51,971 nt of DNA from Candidatus Borkfalkia stercoripullorum (lineage in GTDB: Bacteria > Bacillota > Clostridia > Christensenellales > Borkfalkiaceae), in contig DWXC01000030.1 in assembly GCA_019119395.1 (NCBI GenBank), forward strand, positions 1-51,971. The letters are read 5' to 3'. How positions within the stretch are numbered: position 1 is the first letter of the stretch; each line of letters opens with the position of its first letter. The notes below the pieces were generated by a model. It was not told the DNA's origin and searched no databases. It was given only the letters and a program-made list of their open reading frames with translations. This document shows positions 38,107 through 47,145 of the stretch, in pieces. The position numbers and the translations under genes were made by a program.

Positions 38107-39705
38107 TCAATCCATATCTTTAACGGCCTGCCTGACGATCGGCAGCCCTTTCACGTACCGCTTCGCGAACGCTTCGAACCCCGCGACGTCGTCGGGATCG
38201 GGCGCGAGGGTGACCCCCTCCTGCCCCGCGAAAACTTTGTGGTCGAGATACTCTTCGAGCGTTTCGCCCTTTTCTTTGGTGATCACGTAATTCGCGAGGA
38301 TCGCGATGCCCCACGCTCCGCCCTCGCCCGCCGTTTTCATGACGGTGACGGGCGCGTTGATGGCCGCGGCGAGATAGCTCTGCCCCACGTGCGGCGTTTT
38401 GAACAGCCCGCCGTGCCCCGTGATGGAATCGAGCTTCACGTTCTCTTCTTTCAGCAGGATGTCGCAGCCCACTTTCAGCACGCCGAGCGCGGCGAAAAGA
38501 TGTGCGCGGAAGAGATTGGCGAGATTGAACCTGCTCTCCGACGTCCTCACGAACATCGGGCGGCCCTCGTCCACCTTCGTAATATGCTCGTTGGAAACAT
38601 AGTTATACGCCAGGAGCCCGCCGCAGTCTTTATCCCCGTTTTCCGATTCGAAATACAGCTTGTTGTACAGTTCGGACTTGCTCATGTCCAGCCCGCACAG
38701 TTTCGCGAACTCGCCGAACACGTCTACCCAGCCGTTGATATCGGAAGTGCAGTTGTTGCAATGCACCATGCCGACGAGATCGCCCACAGGCGTGGTTACA
38801 AGGTCGATCTCGGGATGCACTTTGGAAAGTTCTTTTTCCAAAACGATCATCGCAAAGACGGAAGTGCCGGCCGATACGTTGCCCGTGCGCTTTCTGACCG
38901 AATTGGTCGCGACCATGCCCGTGCCCGCGTCCCCTTCGGGAGGGCAGAACGGAATGCCCGCGCAGAGGTTGCCCGAAGGGTCGAGGAGCTTTGCCCCCTC
39001 TTCGGTCAGCCTCCCCGCCTCTTCGCCCGCGACTAAAATTTCGGGAAGGATGTCCTCGATTTTGAACGGGACGCCCATCTCCGCAATGAGCGCGTCAAAT
39101 TTTTTCAGCATGGCGGGATTATATTTTTTGGTTTTGATGTCGACGGGGAACATGCCCGACGCCTCGCCGATGCCGATGACCTTTCTGCCCGTCAGCTTCC
39201 AATGCACGTACCCTTCGAGCGTCGTCTGGAAGGCGATGTTTTTGACGTGTTCCTCTCCGTTGAGGATCGCCTGATACAGGTGCGCGACAGACCAGCGCGC
39301 GGGGATATGATAGTTGAAAAGTTCGGTGAGTTTTTCCGCGGCGGGCGCGGCGTTGTTGTTGCGCCAGGTACGGAACGGGACGAGCTGCTCACCCTTCCCG
39401 TCGAATACCATGTACCCGTGCATCATGGCGGAAAAACCGATCGCGCCTATCGTCGTGAGGGTCACGCCGTATTTGTTTTTGACGTCCACCGCCATTTCCT
39501 GATAGCAATGGCGCACGCCCGTCCAGATATCTTCGAGCGAATACGTCCATATCCCGTTTTCGTAGCGGTTTTCCCAGTCGTGCGCGCCCGATGCGATCGG
39601 GTTGTTGTTTTCGTCCACGAGGATCGCCTTGATCCTCGTCGAACCGAATTCGATGCCCAGGGCGGTTTTGCCGCTCTGAATGAGTTTTTTTACGTTATCG
39701 GCCAT
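38107..39705 (-). CDS. araB: Ribulokinase-like FGGY carbohydrate kinase
   Basis: 532 residues. FGGY fold: N-terminal [15 protein letters not shown] with the phosphate-binding loop, later [29 protein letters not shown] and [14 protein letters not shown]. It phosphorylates a sugar, by context L-ribulose. The sequence differs from enteric AraB and belongs to a clostridial FGGY branch, so the name rests on the araD-araA neighbours. ATG 39705 follows GGGAAGGGA; 32 open codons upstream contain the promoter. Confidence 0.88.
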   Translation of the reverse strand: MADNVKKLIQSGKTALGIEFGSTRIKAILVDENNNPIASGAHDWENRYENGIWTYSLEDIWTGVRHCYQEMAVDVKNKYGVTLTTIGAIGFSAMMHGYMVFDGKGEQLVPFRTWRNNNAAPAAEKLTELFNYHIPARWSVAHLYQAILNGEEHVKNIAFQTTLEGYVHWKLTGRKVIGIGEASGMFPVDIKTKKYNPAMLKKFDALIAEMGVPFKIEDILPEILVAGEEAGRLTEEGAKLLDPSGNLCAGIPFCPPEGDAGTGMVATNSVRKRTGNVSAGTSVFAMIVLEKELSKVHPEIDLVTTPVGDLVGMVHCNNCTSDINGWVDVFGEFAKLCGLDMSKSELYNKLYFESENGDKDCGGLLAYNYVSNEHITKVDEGRPMFVRTSESRFNLANLFRAHLFAALGVLKVGCDILLKEENVKLDSITGHGGLFKTPHVGQSYLAAAINAPVTVMKTAGEGGAWGIAILANYVITKEKGETLEEYLDHKVFAGQEGVTLAPDPDDVAGFEAFAKRYVKGLPIVRQAVKDMD

Positions 39706-39738
39706 ATCTTCCCTTCCCTTGAAGTATTTCTGCATATA

Positions 39739-39767
39739 ATTATAATGAAAATCTGCGGAAAAAGCAA
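39739..39767 (-). promoter_or_regulatory. Promoter of the ara operon
   Basis: TTGCTT (39762-39767), 17-bp spacer, TATAAT (39739-39744). A GAAACGTTCA element (39811-39820), centred on AACGTT as in LacI-family operators, lies upstream. Its role is speculative. The region 39768-39927 is AT-rich with no gene. Confidence 0.8.
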
Positions 39768-39927
39768 TAGATGAACAAAAATTTATTATATTTTTTTTCA
39801 AAAAATGAGCGAAACGTTCACTTTTTTGCCGAACAGCCTTTTTATCCTCCCTTTTTTGGCCGATTTATGTTTTATTTTGCTATATATACAAAAATTATTT
39901 TCTATATACATTTTGTTTTCCGAAGGG

Positions 39928-39956
39928 TTGACACGCGCCCGCGCATATATTATAAT
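39928..39956 (+). promoter_or_regulatory. Promoter of the small XRE gene
   Basis: TTGACA (39928-39933), 17-bp spacer, TATAAT (39951-39956), perfect consensus. Confidence 0.9.
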
Positions 39957-39989
39957 AGAATCGCAAAACCCGTAAAGGAGGAAACAGTC

Positions 39990-40178
39990 ATGACGGTTTT
40001 GGAAAAGATGAAAAAGGTGATGCAGGACAAGGGCATTTCCGAGCAGGATCTCGCCGCGGCGATCGGGGTATCCAAGGGCGCGATGCACAACTGGATGAAG
40101 GGCGTGGGCAAGCCGAGCGCGAACGCGGAGGCGAAATTCGAAAAATACTGCGCCGACAACGGCGTGTCGTTCGAGTGA
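39990..40178 (+). CDS. Small XRE-family DNA-binding protein
   Basis: 62 residues. It is little more than a helix-turn-helix: MKKVMQDKGISEQDLAAAIGV then SKGAMHNWMKGVGKPSANAE, the Cro/CI type. ATG 39990 has AAAGGAGG upstream; the open frame extends 73 codons further back but this is the AT-rich promoter region. It is divergent from araB and has a perfect consensus promoter, so it is expressed strongly. It may regulate the ara operon, but such single-domain XRE proteins are common in Clostridia and a specific role is unproven. Confidence 0.9.
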   Translation: MTVLEKMKKVMQDKGISEQDLAAAIGVSKGAMHNWMKGVGKPSANAEAKFEKYCADNGVSFE

Positions 40179-40213
40179 CGATCCGCCCCGCGGCGGCGAA
40201 ATTCGAAAAAAAA

Positions 40214-40256
40214 TAAAAAGCGCAGGAGCGGATTCATCCGCTCCTGCGCTTTTTTA
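40214..40256. terminator. Bidirectional terminator
   Basis: AAAAGCGCAGGAGCGGA pairs with its complement around TTCA; T- and A-runs flank it. It serves the convergent XRE and GH36 genes. Confidence 0.92.
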
Positions 40257-40274
40257 TGCCGCATATCAACTTGT

Positions 40275-42179
40275 TCAGAACGCGACGCGGAACACGCGCG
40301 CCGTGTACAGATTTTCCAAGGTGACGGCGAGCGTTTCGCCGCACGACGCGGACGCACCGCCCGCGGGGTAAATACACTCGGCGCTCTTTGCCCGAACGGG
40401 CACTTCGATGCGCGCGTCTCCTTCCAGCCGCCACACGAACAAAAGCCCTTCGCGCCCGTCGGCGCTTTTATACAGCACGACGGCGGGCTTTTGCTTTTCG
40501 GATATCCGCAAAATGCCGCACGGGAATGACGGGTACGCCGAAGCCGTGAAAGCGCGTATGCGCTTGTAGCAGGCGACCCCCTCGGCAATATATTTTTTGC
40601 CGCTCTCCGTCGCCCTGTCGATGCGGCCCGAAAGGCACATCGCCCCGCACATACCCGAAACCATATTGAACACGGCGCTCTCATCCCCGCAGCGTTCGGG
40701 GCGAAGCGCCCTGCCGCCGTAAAAATCGTCGTACAAGTGCGGGAAGGGATACGCCCATATCCCCGCCTTTTCGGGAGGGATAACGGCGAGCGCGCCCTGC
40801 AATACGGACGGATAGTTCGCGGCGATCTCCTGGTCGGACGTGCTCTGCACGTCGAATATGCGGAGCATTCCGTAATCGCTGCGAAGCCCGCCCGAGCCGC
40901 AGTTTTCGAAGATCAGATCGGGGAATTCCTTCCGCAGGCTTTCATAGAAAGCGCGCACGGCGCGGGTGTACGCGATGCCCTCCGCGCCCCTGCCCTGTAT
41001 GCAGTCGTTGTAGTCGTTTTTGATATAGCGGAAGCCCATATCGTAAAAACGGCGCACTTTGCCGCGGATATATCCGCAGACTTCGGGGTTGCGGAAATCG
41101 AGAAAGACGCGCGCGCCGCCGCCGACGCGGACGCCGTTTTCGGTCAAAAACCAATCGTCGCCTTTTTTATAGATCTCGGAATTTTCCCCCGCGACTTCCA
41201 TTTCCAGCCAAAGCCCGGGGAGCATTCCCTTTTTGCGGATATACGCCGCAATGCCTGCAAGCCCCTCTTCGCCGAACAGCGTGCGCGAATCCTGCCAGTC
41301 GCCCAAACGGTTCGCGCGGGGCGCGCCCGCCTCGTACTGCCAGCCGTCGTCTATGCAGAACACCTCCGCGCCCGCCTCCGCCGCGGCGTCTACGAGAGGA
41401 TATTCCTTTTCGGCGGAAGGCTGCGCCCAAAGGCAGTTCATGTAATCGTTGAACACCGCGGGCGCGGGCTTTGCGACCGACCGGCCGCGGCGCAGCTCTA
41501 AAAGCGCGGCGAACGCGCCGTCCCTGCCTCCCTCCGCTATCCCCGCAAGCGCGCGCGGAAAAACGTAACGCTCCCCCGCGTTCAGGGTGAGCGGCGTGCC
41601 CAAGCGGCGCGCGTCGATCTCCGCCGCCGCGATATAGGCGAAGCCGCCCTGCACGCCGATCTCGATGCGCCACTCCGCCGTCGGTTCGAAGGCCAGCCAA
41701 AGCACCCTGCCGCTCGACTTGTTTTCCACCGCCGCGAACGGGTAAAAGGCGCAGGTCGTATACGAGCCGTGCGATTCCAGAGAAAAACTCTTGACGATCG
41801 GATGCACGGACGCGGGCACGAGGTCGGCGTCTTCAAACGAAACGCAATGGTATTGATACTCCGCCTGCCAGCAGCAGCCGAAATAATGGATGAGGTAATC
41901 GCGCGGCCGCGCGGGATCGACGGGAAAGCGCACGCACCGCGAAAAATGATTGACCGTGACCGTCCCCCGCCCCGCATTCATAACAATAAACGGCGCATCC
42001 GCAAACCCGTTTTCGGGGCACTCGACCCGAAGGCCGCTCGCGCGGTGCATAAAGCCGCCGTTTTCAGACGGTTCACAAGCCGCCGTCTGCGCGCTGTTCG
42101 TGAGGCTTTCCGCGGCGCTGTGCCCGGCTTCGAACCCCTCGACCTCCAAAAAGAACGGGGGCGTTTTCTTTTCGTTCAT
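40275..42179 (-). CDS. GH36-like alpha-galactosidase, second type
   Basis: 634 residues. Only distantly similar to the GH36 gene at 33500. Motifs: FCIDDGWQYEAG, LPGLWLEME, YIKNDYND with nucleophile D389, ENCGSGGLRSDYG and STSDQE with acid/base D449. These define clan GH-D. The N-terminal beta domain is present. No signal peptide. Substrate is probably an alpha-galactoside or related glycoside. AAGGAG precedes ATG 42179. It is the last gene of an operon with the SGNH esterase and DUF1989 gene, an unusual combination. Confidence 0.88.
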   Translation of the reverse strand: MNEKKTPPFFLEVEGFEAGHSAAESLTNSAQTAACEPSENGGFMHRASGLRVECPENGFADAPFIVMNAGRGTVTVNHFSRCVRFPVDPARPRDYLIHYFGCCWQAEYQYHCVSFEDADLVPASVHPIVKSFSLESHGSYTTCAFYPFAAVENKSSGRVLWLAFEPTAEWRIEIGVQGGFAYIAAAEIDARRLGTPLTLNAGERYVFPRALAGIAEGGRDGAFAALLELRRGRSVAKPAPAVFNDYMNCLWAQPSAEKEYPLVDAAAEAGAEVFCIDDGWQYEAGAPRANRLGDWQDSRTLFGEEGLAGIAAYIRKKGMLPGLWLEMEVAGENSEIYKKGDDWFLTENGVRVGGGARVFLDFRNPEVCGYIRGKVRRFYDMGFRYIKNDYNDCIQGRGAEGIAYTRAVRAFYESLRKEFPDLIFENCGSGGLRSDYGMLRIFDVQSTSDQEIAANYPSVLQGALAVIPPEKAGIWAYPFPHLYDDFYGGRALRPERCGDESAVFNMVSGMCGAMCLSGRIDRATESGKKYIAEGVACYKRIRAFTASAYPSFPCGILRISEKQKPAVVLYKSADGREGLLFVWRLEGDARIEVPVRAKSAECIYPAGGASASCGETLAVTLENLYTARVFRVAF

Positions 42180-42195
42180 CGGTTTTCTCCTTCCA

Positions 42196-43083
42196 TCAAA
42201 GGATCGTGGCGATCAGGAACTGCGCGTACAGGCGCGACATGTAGTCGGACGGGTGGTTGAGGTTGTCCGCGATGACGTCTTCGGTGTACTTGCGCTCCAA
42301 AACGGACGCCTGCGCCGTATGCACGTCGGCAAGCACAAGGTTTTCGTAGCGGTCTTCGAAAGAAGCGAGCGTTTCCGCATATTCCGCGAGGTCGTGGATG
42401 CGCAGGTCGCGCTTGTCCGTTTCGAGATTGCGGCGGATCTTTTCGTTGATCTCCATAGGCGAAACGAGCACGACGGAAACGTCGGGGTTGGCGGCGCGGA
42501 AATAGTCGATCATCACTTCGATATTGATGCCGTACACGCTCGCGGAGCGGTCGGCGGAAGAATCGTTCGTGCCGAGGGCGATGAACACGATGTCGGCATA
42601 CGCCTTTTTGCGCTCCATCATCGCGTACTTGTTTTGCAGGTTCGCCATGATGTTCGGGTGATTGACCATGTCCATCTGCCCGTTGACCGCATACATATAT
42701 TCCTGCGAATCGATGCCGCCCACAGAACAGTTGGTCAGGTTCACCGTGGCGCCCGTCCTCTCTTCAATGCCGCGCGCCGTCATCGTCGCCAGGTCGGAAA
42801 AACTTCCCGAACCGCCCGCGCCCTCGCCGATGCTGTCGCCGACGTACAGCATTTCGACGGTGCCGCCTTCCTTCGCCTTTTCCGAAAAATTCGTCAGTTT
42901 GTCCGCCTTGGACGGGACGACGTTCCCCTCGTACACTTCGGTGCGGATATACGTCACGACGTAGCGGTATCCGTACAGCACCGTTTTATCGACGGTGGGG
43001 GCTTTCCCCTCGTCGCCGCCCGACTTCTCAAGGGTTTCGGAGCCGTTCCTTTCGCCATGAACCGGCAGAATCCCGCCGTTCAT
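42196..43083 (-). CDS. SGNH/GDSL hydrolase
   Basis: 295 residues. Catalytic blocks: GDS (S84, in YVGDSIGEGAGG), GGIDS (block II), GTND with N173, and DNLNHPSD near the C-terminus with the His (H277). Such enzymes remove acetyl or other acyl groups from glycans. The first 35 residues are polar and unlike the family, with no signal peptide. ATG 43083 is the only reasonable start but has no clear SD, and it lies 15 bases after the DUF1989 stop, so translation is probably coupled. A carbohydrate esterase acting with the downstream GH36 is likely. Confidence 0.85.
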   Translation of the reverse strand: MNGGILPVHGERNGSETLEKSGGDEGKAPTVDKTVLYGYRYVVTYIRTEVYEGNVVPSKADKLTNFSEKAKEGGTVEMLYVGDSIGEGAGGSGSFSDLATMTARGIEERTGATVNLTNCSVGGIDSQEYMYAVNGQMDMVNHPNIMANLQNKYAMMERKKAYADIVFIALGTNDSSADRSASVYGINIEVMIDYFRAANPDVSVVLVSPMEINEKIRRNLETDKRDLRIHDLAEYAETLASFEDRYENLVLADVHTAQASVLERKYTEDVIADNLNHPSDYMSRLYAQFLIATIL

Positions 43084-43098
43084 GCGCCGTTCACGTTT

Positions 43099-43698
43099 TC
43101 ATTCGAATTGCCCGTTAAAATCGCGGACGATCACTTTGATCGGGCCGCACCGCCCCGCGTTGCACGCGCTTTCGGAAACGCTGCATGCGGCAACGCCCAG
43201 CCGCACGTCCTCCAACGCGAGCAGAACGATCTTATCCCCCGCCTTCGAAACGGGCGGGCAGACCTCGATCTTCCCGTTTTTTCCGATCTTCGTGTGCATG
43301 AACAGATTGACGGGGTGAATGATCGGCCTCGTTTTGTTCAGGCAGCGGTTGATATTGTCCAGGCAGTTGGGATGCCCTTGCCCGTTGCCGTAAAAAAAGT
43401 CGTACATTTCGGGACGGCAGCAAGGATGCAGCAGATCGTGTTCCCCCACGTCGTCCGACACGACGCGGAACATCGGCCTGTATAAATTGGTATAAACGGT
43501 GTCCCCGACGCGAAGCCGCAGAGACTCGTTGCAGTCGATGGTCACGCCCGTCGAAAGAAATTCGTCCGCGTCTCCCCGCATTTCCGCAAAAAAGTCGGCC
43601 ACCTGCCCGCCCTCCGCGTCGATCACGGTCACCGTCTGGCCTTTGCGCACGTCCGCCGCAATTCCGCAGCACGGCGCGGCCGTGTATTCTCTTATCAT
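43099..43698 (-). CDS. DUF1989 (urea carboxylase-associated) protein
   Basis: 199 residues. Matches DUF1989, a family found with urea/guanidine carboxylase genes: GGQVADFFAE, SLRLRVGDTVYTNLYRPMF, HDLLHPCCRPEMY and HPVNLFMHTKI. Conserved cysteines and histidines suggest a metal site. No carboxylase, allophanate hydrolase or transporter is nearby, so the usual role is doubtful here. ATG 43698 follows AGGGAGA. It is the first gene of the operon and its leader has an intrinsic terminator. Confidence 0.88.
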   Translation of the reverse strand: MIREYTAAPCCGIAADVRKGQTVTVIDAEGGQVADFFAEMRGDADEFLSTGVTIDCNESLRLRVGDTVYTNLYRPMFRVVSDDVGEHDLLHPCCRPEMYDFFYGNGQGHPNCLDNINRCLNKTRPIIHPVNLFMHTKIGKNGKIEVCPPVSKAGDKIVLLALEDVRLGVAACSVSESACNAGRCGPIKVIVRDFNGQFE

Positions 43699-43740
43699 GG
43701 CGATATTCTCCCTTTCCCTCGTTGTTTTCCCCCGCCCGAA

Positions 43741-43782
43741 AAATATAAAACAAAAGGACGGTATCATATCAACACCGCCCTT
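43741..43782 (-). terminator. Leader terminator (candidate attenuator)
   Basis: AAGGGCGGT pairs with ACCGTCCTT (9 bp with one G-T) and is followed on the minus strand by TTTGTTTTATATTTTT. It lies between the promoter at 43882 and the DUF1989 gene, so it must be bypassed for expression. The intervening roughly 90 nt may be a sensor; no known class was recognised. Confidence 0.7.
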
Positions 43783-43881
43783 GCTTCGATGGACAGTTCC
43801 CGGACAAATCCGTGCCGCTTTTACATTCAAAGACGAACGGATCCGCGCGAATGCTCCTCTCCCCCGAAAAACATCTTTTAT

Positions 43882-43910
43882 ATTATATTTGTAAAACCCT
43901 GTTTTGTCAA
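43882..43910 (-). promoter_or_regulatory. Promoter of the DUF1989 operon
   Basis: TTGACA (43905-43910), 17-bp spacer, TATAAT (43882-43887), perfect consensus. Leader about 175 nt. Confidence 0.9.
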
Positions 43911-43968
43911 CAGATTTTGCATCTCCCCGCCCGATGCGTTCGCGGCGGCCATAAAAAGCGGCGCCGCG

Positions 43969-45030
43969 TCAGATCCGCACTTCTTTTTTCGTTTCCGCGG
44001 ACTTATAAATCGCGTCGAGTATTTTCATGAGCGTGACCCCGTCCTCCGCGATGGAAGAAAGGTCTCTGCCGTTTGCGACCGCGTCCACAAAATAATCGAT
44101 CTCCTTTTCGAACAGGCCGTTAAAACTCAATGCCGTCGACCTGTTCAGCGTTACGTCCGTCAGGTAACCGCAGCTGTCCGTATAAATTTCCAGTTCGGGA
44201 TCGAGGCTCATTCCGCCGCGCGTGCCGAACAGTTCTATTTTGCCGACGTCGCGCTTCAGATTCAGGCAAAAACTCGCCTCCACGCTCAATACGGCGCCGT
44301 TTTCGTAACGCACCAATGCGGTCGCAAAATCCTCCACGTCGCAGACGTCTTGTTCCGATTTGGAAACGGAAGAATACGCCACGCTCTCTTTCAGCCCCCT
44401 GCGGTCGCCGAGTTTCCTGAACGTCGCCCCGTATACGGACACGGGTTTCGGGTTGCCCATCAGATAGCGGGTAAGGTCTATGACGTGTACGCCGAGGTCG
44501 ATGAGCGGGCCGCCGCCCGACCTGCTCTTGTCGCCGAACCAGCCCCCGGGATTTCCGTTGCGGCGAAGGTAGGTCGCCTTTGCGTAATATATCTCCCCGA
44601 CGGCGCCGCCATTGATAAAATCCTGCATCACGGCCGTATCGTTCCCGAACCGCCGCACGAACCCGACCATCAGTTTCCTGCCGCACCTTTTGGCGGTGTC
44701 GAGCATCGCCTGCGCTTCCTTCGCATTGAGCGCCATCGGCTTTTCGCAAAGGACGTCTTTCCCGGCTTCGAGCGCCATGATCGTACACGGCGCGTGCGCG
44801 CTGTTCCATGTGCATACGCTTACGGCGTCTATCTCGGGCAGAGCCTTCAACATTTCCGCTTCGTCCGTATACAGCCTGTCGATCCCGTAGCGCTCACCCG
44901 CCTTGCGCAAAACTTCCTCGTTTATGTCGCACAGGGCATACAGCTCGACGTTTTCGTTTTTCAGATACGCGGGAATATGCGAATTCGATATATTCCCCGT
45001 GCCGATTACGGCCACTTTGATCTTTTTCAA
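43969..45030 (-). CDS. Gfo/Idh/MocA family oxidoreductase
   Basis: 353 residues. Rossmann motif VIGTGNISNSHIPAY, EKP motif in CEKPMALNAKEAQAML and GGGPLIDLGVHVIDLTRYL. The start is TTG 45030 (MKKIKVAVIG) with AAGGAG nine bases before it; the longer open frame is a shadow of the upstream gene. It pairs with the TIM-barrel gene, five bases apart, and with an AraC gene upstream. It is the third Gfo/Idh protein in the window. Confidence 0.93.
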   Translation of the reverse strand: MKKIKVAVIGTGNISNSHIPAYLKNENVELYALCDINEEVLRKAGERYGIDRLYTDEAEMLKALPEIDAVSVCTWNSAHAPCTIMALEAGKDVLCEKPMALNAKEAQAMLDTAKRCGRKLMVGFVRRFGNDTAVMQDFINGGAVGEIYYAKATYLRRNGNPGGWFGDKSRSGGGPLIDLGVHVIDLTRYLMGNPKPVSVYGATFRKLGDRRGLKESVAYSSVSKSEQDVCDVEDFATALVRYENGAVLSVEASFCLNLKRDVGKIELFGTRGGMSLDPELEIYTDSCGYLTDVTLNRSTALSFNGLFEKEIDYFVDAVANGRDLSSIAEDGVTLMKILDAIYKSAETKKEVRI

Positions 45031-45035
45031 ATCTT

Positions 45036-45881
45036 TTATCTCCTTTCCTTTCTTACTCCGTAGGAATCCAGAAAACGCACGGCGTCTCCTATGTCTTTTG
45101 CGGGATCTTCCCCGCATTCTCTCTCGATCGTCAGATACCCGCCGTATCCTATCTCTTCGAGCGCGGCGAGATAGCTCTTCCAATCCACACCGCCCTGACC
45201 GAGCGGGACTTCGCGTATCACATCCCACCCGCAAGGCGTTAACCCGAAATACTGCGGCGCATACAGCGCGCGCGTGTCGAAATTTTTCAGTTGCACGCCG
45301 TCTTTCGCATGCGTATGCACGATATATCCGCGCAGGGTATAAACCGCCTGCACGGGATCGTCGCCCGCACACATGACCAGGTTTGCAGGATCGAGATTGA
45401 CGGCGACCCCGTCGCTGCCCAGCCCGTCCAGAAAACTCTTTAAGACCGCGGCTTTCTCCGGCCCCGTTTCCACAGCAAAATGTCCGCCGAGGCTCTTCGC
45501 AAAATCCGCAAGTTCCCTGCAGACCTCGTGCATGCTTTCATACTGAACGCAATCTTTGTTTTCGGGAACGACCCCGATATGCGTCGTCACGATATCCGTG
45601 CCGAGTTCTTTCGCCGCTTCGAGGATGCGCTTTTCGCGGTCGATCATGACGCGGTCGCGCTCGTAATACATGGCGCAGCCGAAATCGCCGCAGATCGCCG
45701 AAAAACAAAGCCCTTCGCCCTCCACAAACTTCCTGATCTCCGAAAGTTCTTTACCCGACGCTTCGAACGGGAAAGCCTTTCCCGCATAAGCCTGTATGCC
45801 GTCCGCCCCGAGCGCCCTCGCAGCCCGTACCGTTTCAGGAAAAGGCTTGCGGAAACTTTCGCTGATGACCCCGATCTTCAT
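45036..45881 (-). CDS. Sugar phosphate isomerase/epimerase (TIM barrel)
   Basis: 281 residues. Barrel motifs: [90 protein letters not shown] and YLTIERECG. The Glu/Asp/His metal positions are present. Acts probably on the same substrate as the Gfo/Idh partner downstream. GGAGG precedes ATG 45881 by seven bases. It follows an AraC gene with a hairpin between, so transcription may be partly separate. Confidence 0.9.
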   Translation of the reverse strand: MKIGVISESFRKPFPETVRAARALGADGIQAYAGKAFPFEASGKELSEIRKFVEGEGLCFSAICGDFGCAMYYERDRVMIDREKRILEAAKELGTDIVTTHIGVVPENKDCVQYESMHEVCRELADFAKSLGGHFAVETGPEKAAVLKSFLDGLGSDGVAVNLDPANLVMCAGDDPVQAVYTLRGYIVHTHAKDGVQLKNFDTRALYAPQYFGLTPCGWDVIREVPLGQGGVDWKSYLAALEEIGYGGYLTIERECGEDPAKDIGDAVRFLDSYGVRKERR

Positions 45882-45918
45882 GCACTGCCTCCGTTTTTAT
45901 TTTATCATAACACAATAT

Positions 45919-45943
45919 AACCTGCGGGGCAATCCCGCAGGTT
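45919..45943 (-). terminator. Hairpin between AraC and the isomerase gene
   Basis: AACCTGCGGG pairs with CCCGCAGGTT (GCAA loop) followed by a T-rich stretch on the minus strand that also contains TATGAT, a possible -10 of the next gene. Confidence 0.65.
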
Positions 45944-45955
45944 ACGTTGACATTG

Positions 45956-46741
45956 TCAAAAATTCAGGTTATCCCCGTACTTGTGCAAGACCCTGTAAAA
46001 AGTGTTGAGGCTGTTGAACCCGACCTCCTCCGCCATGCGGCAAACGGGCGCCAGCGGCTGTTCTCTCCGCAATTTATAAAATTCGTTGATCCTGCACCGG
46101 TTGACGTAATCGCGCAGCTTCATTCCCGTAAATTGATTGAACAATCCCGAAAGATACGTTCTGGAATACCCGAACGTATCGGCAAGGCCTTCCAGGGTCA
46201 CTTCGCCCCTGAAATTTCCGTTGATGAATTTCAGGATCTCGACAAAGGTCTGCGTCGTCTTTTTGCCCCGCACTTCCGTCATGGGATGCGCGCGGCGCAT
46301 GACCGCAAGTATCGTGTCCGAAAGCCCGCTCTTCAACAGATCGTCGGAGCCGTCCCAAACGGAATAGAACACGTCCAACAGCTGCGAAATTTTCTTGCTG
46401 TATCCGTTTTCGGGCATAAAAGAAGGGAACGTCTTGCCGGAAAAATCGAACTCCGATTTCAGATATCTTGAACTGATCAGAACGACGTAATATTCAGCAC
46501 CGCTTTTCGGTATATAAAAATGCGGTTCGAAACAGCGCGCGAACGTGATTTCGCCCTGCCGTACGATTCGTTCTTCCGTATTGATATGCACCAGGCATTC
46601 CCCTTTGAGCATAAAGACGAATTCGATGCTGTCGTGAAAATGCGGCAGCATCTGCGGACTGCACGATTCTGTAATCACGTTTTTTTGGAAATAAATATAA
46701 TTTGCCGCATCCGCTTCTTTTTCGTAAAATGAGGAATTCAT
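45956..46741 (-). CDS. AraC family transcriptional regulator
   Basis: 261 residues. Cupin-type N-terminal domain (MLPHFHDSIEFVFMLKGECLVHIN with His and Glu) and a C-terminal double HTH (EVTLEGLADTFGYSRTYLSG and RMAEEVGFNSLNTFYRVLHK). Probably senses a sugar and controls the downstream isomerase-dehydrogenase pair. GGGGAG lies before ATG 46741. Its promoter is at 46775-46803. It resembles, but is not a copy of, the AraC at 16251. Confidence 0.93.
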   Translation of the reverse strand: MNSSFYEKEADAANYIYFQKNVITESCSPQMLPHFHDSIEFVFMLKGECLVHINTEERIVRQGEITFARCFEPHFYIPKSGAEYYVVLISSRYLKSEFDFSGKTFPSFMPENGYSKKISQLLDVFYSVWDGSDDLLKSGLSDTILAVMRRAHPMTEVRGKKTTQTFVEILKFINGNFRGEVTLEGLADTFGYSRTYLSGLFNQFTGMKLRDYVNRCRINEFYKLRREQPLAPVCRMAEEVGFNSLNTFYRVLHKYGDNLNF

Positions 46742-46774
46742 TTTTCTCCCCGCCCCTCTCGTGACCTTATATTT

Positions 46775-46803
46775 ATTTTAGTCCAAATGTCTTTGAATGT
46801 CAA
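46775..46803 (-). promoter_or_regulatory. Promoter of the AraC gene
   Basis: TTGACA (46798-46803), 17-bp spacer, TAAAAT (46775-46780). Confidence 0.85.
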
Positions 46804-46900
46804 TCCCGTCTTGCAGAATTTAGCGGTACAAGGCTTGAAATGTCTTATACTTTTAAAAGAGTATGAATCTACGAATGTCTCTTTGGCTGCTTAACAAAAA

Positions 46901-46939
46901 AGAGAGGTTATCCGTCAATGGATAACCTCTCTTTTTTTG
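46901..46939. terminator. Terminator hairpin in the 46.8-47.1 kb gap
   Basis: AGAGAGGTTATCC pairs with GGATAACCTCTCT, with A- and T-runs on either side. No gene ends directly before it on the plus strand. It lies on the CCA side of the tRNA-like end at 47007. The remainder of 46804-47145 has no gene. Confidence 0.8.
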
Positions 46940-47006
46940 CAGCCGTCTAATCGAACCGCCACGGCGAAACCGCCGCGGAAACAACAAAAGTTCGAGTAAG
47001 GCTAGT

Positions 47007-47021
47007 TTGGTGGACAGAAAC
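47007..47021 (-). repeat. Left 15-bp direct repeat, tRNA 3'-end-like
   Basis: TTGGTGGACAGAAAC, identical to 48932-48946. In minus-strand reading it ends CTGTCCACCA, preceded by GGTTCGAAT, like a tRNA T-arm and CCA end, although the T-stem does not pair properly. Confidence 0.75.
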
Positions 47022-47145
47022 CATACAAATTCGAACCCTATGTTCCATTTTTCGAAAAAATGGTTCTGCGCTATCGTCTCATTTTGAAGAATAATTTTTA
47101 TAAAGCATAAACCTACTTAATATATGAATATAAAAATTATATTTC

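Noticed and set aside
43699-43875. Guanidine-I riboswitch
   Set aside because: The DUF1989 link suggested it, but I could not find the conserved class I elements.
46804-47006. Possible complete tRNA
   Set aside because: Only a T-loop-like and CCA-like end is visible; no acceptor pairing, D-arm or anticodon arm could be folded.
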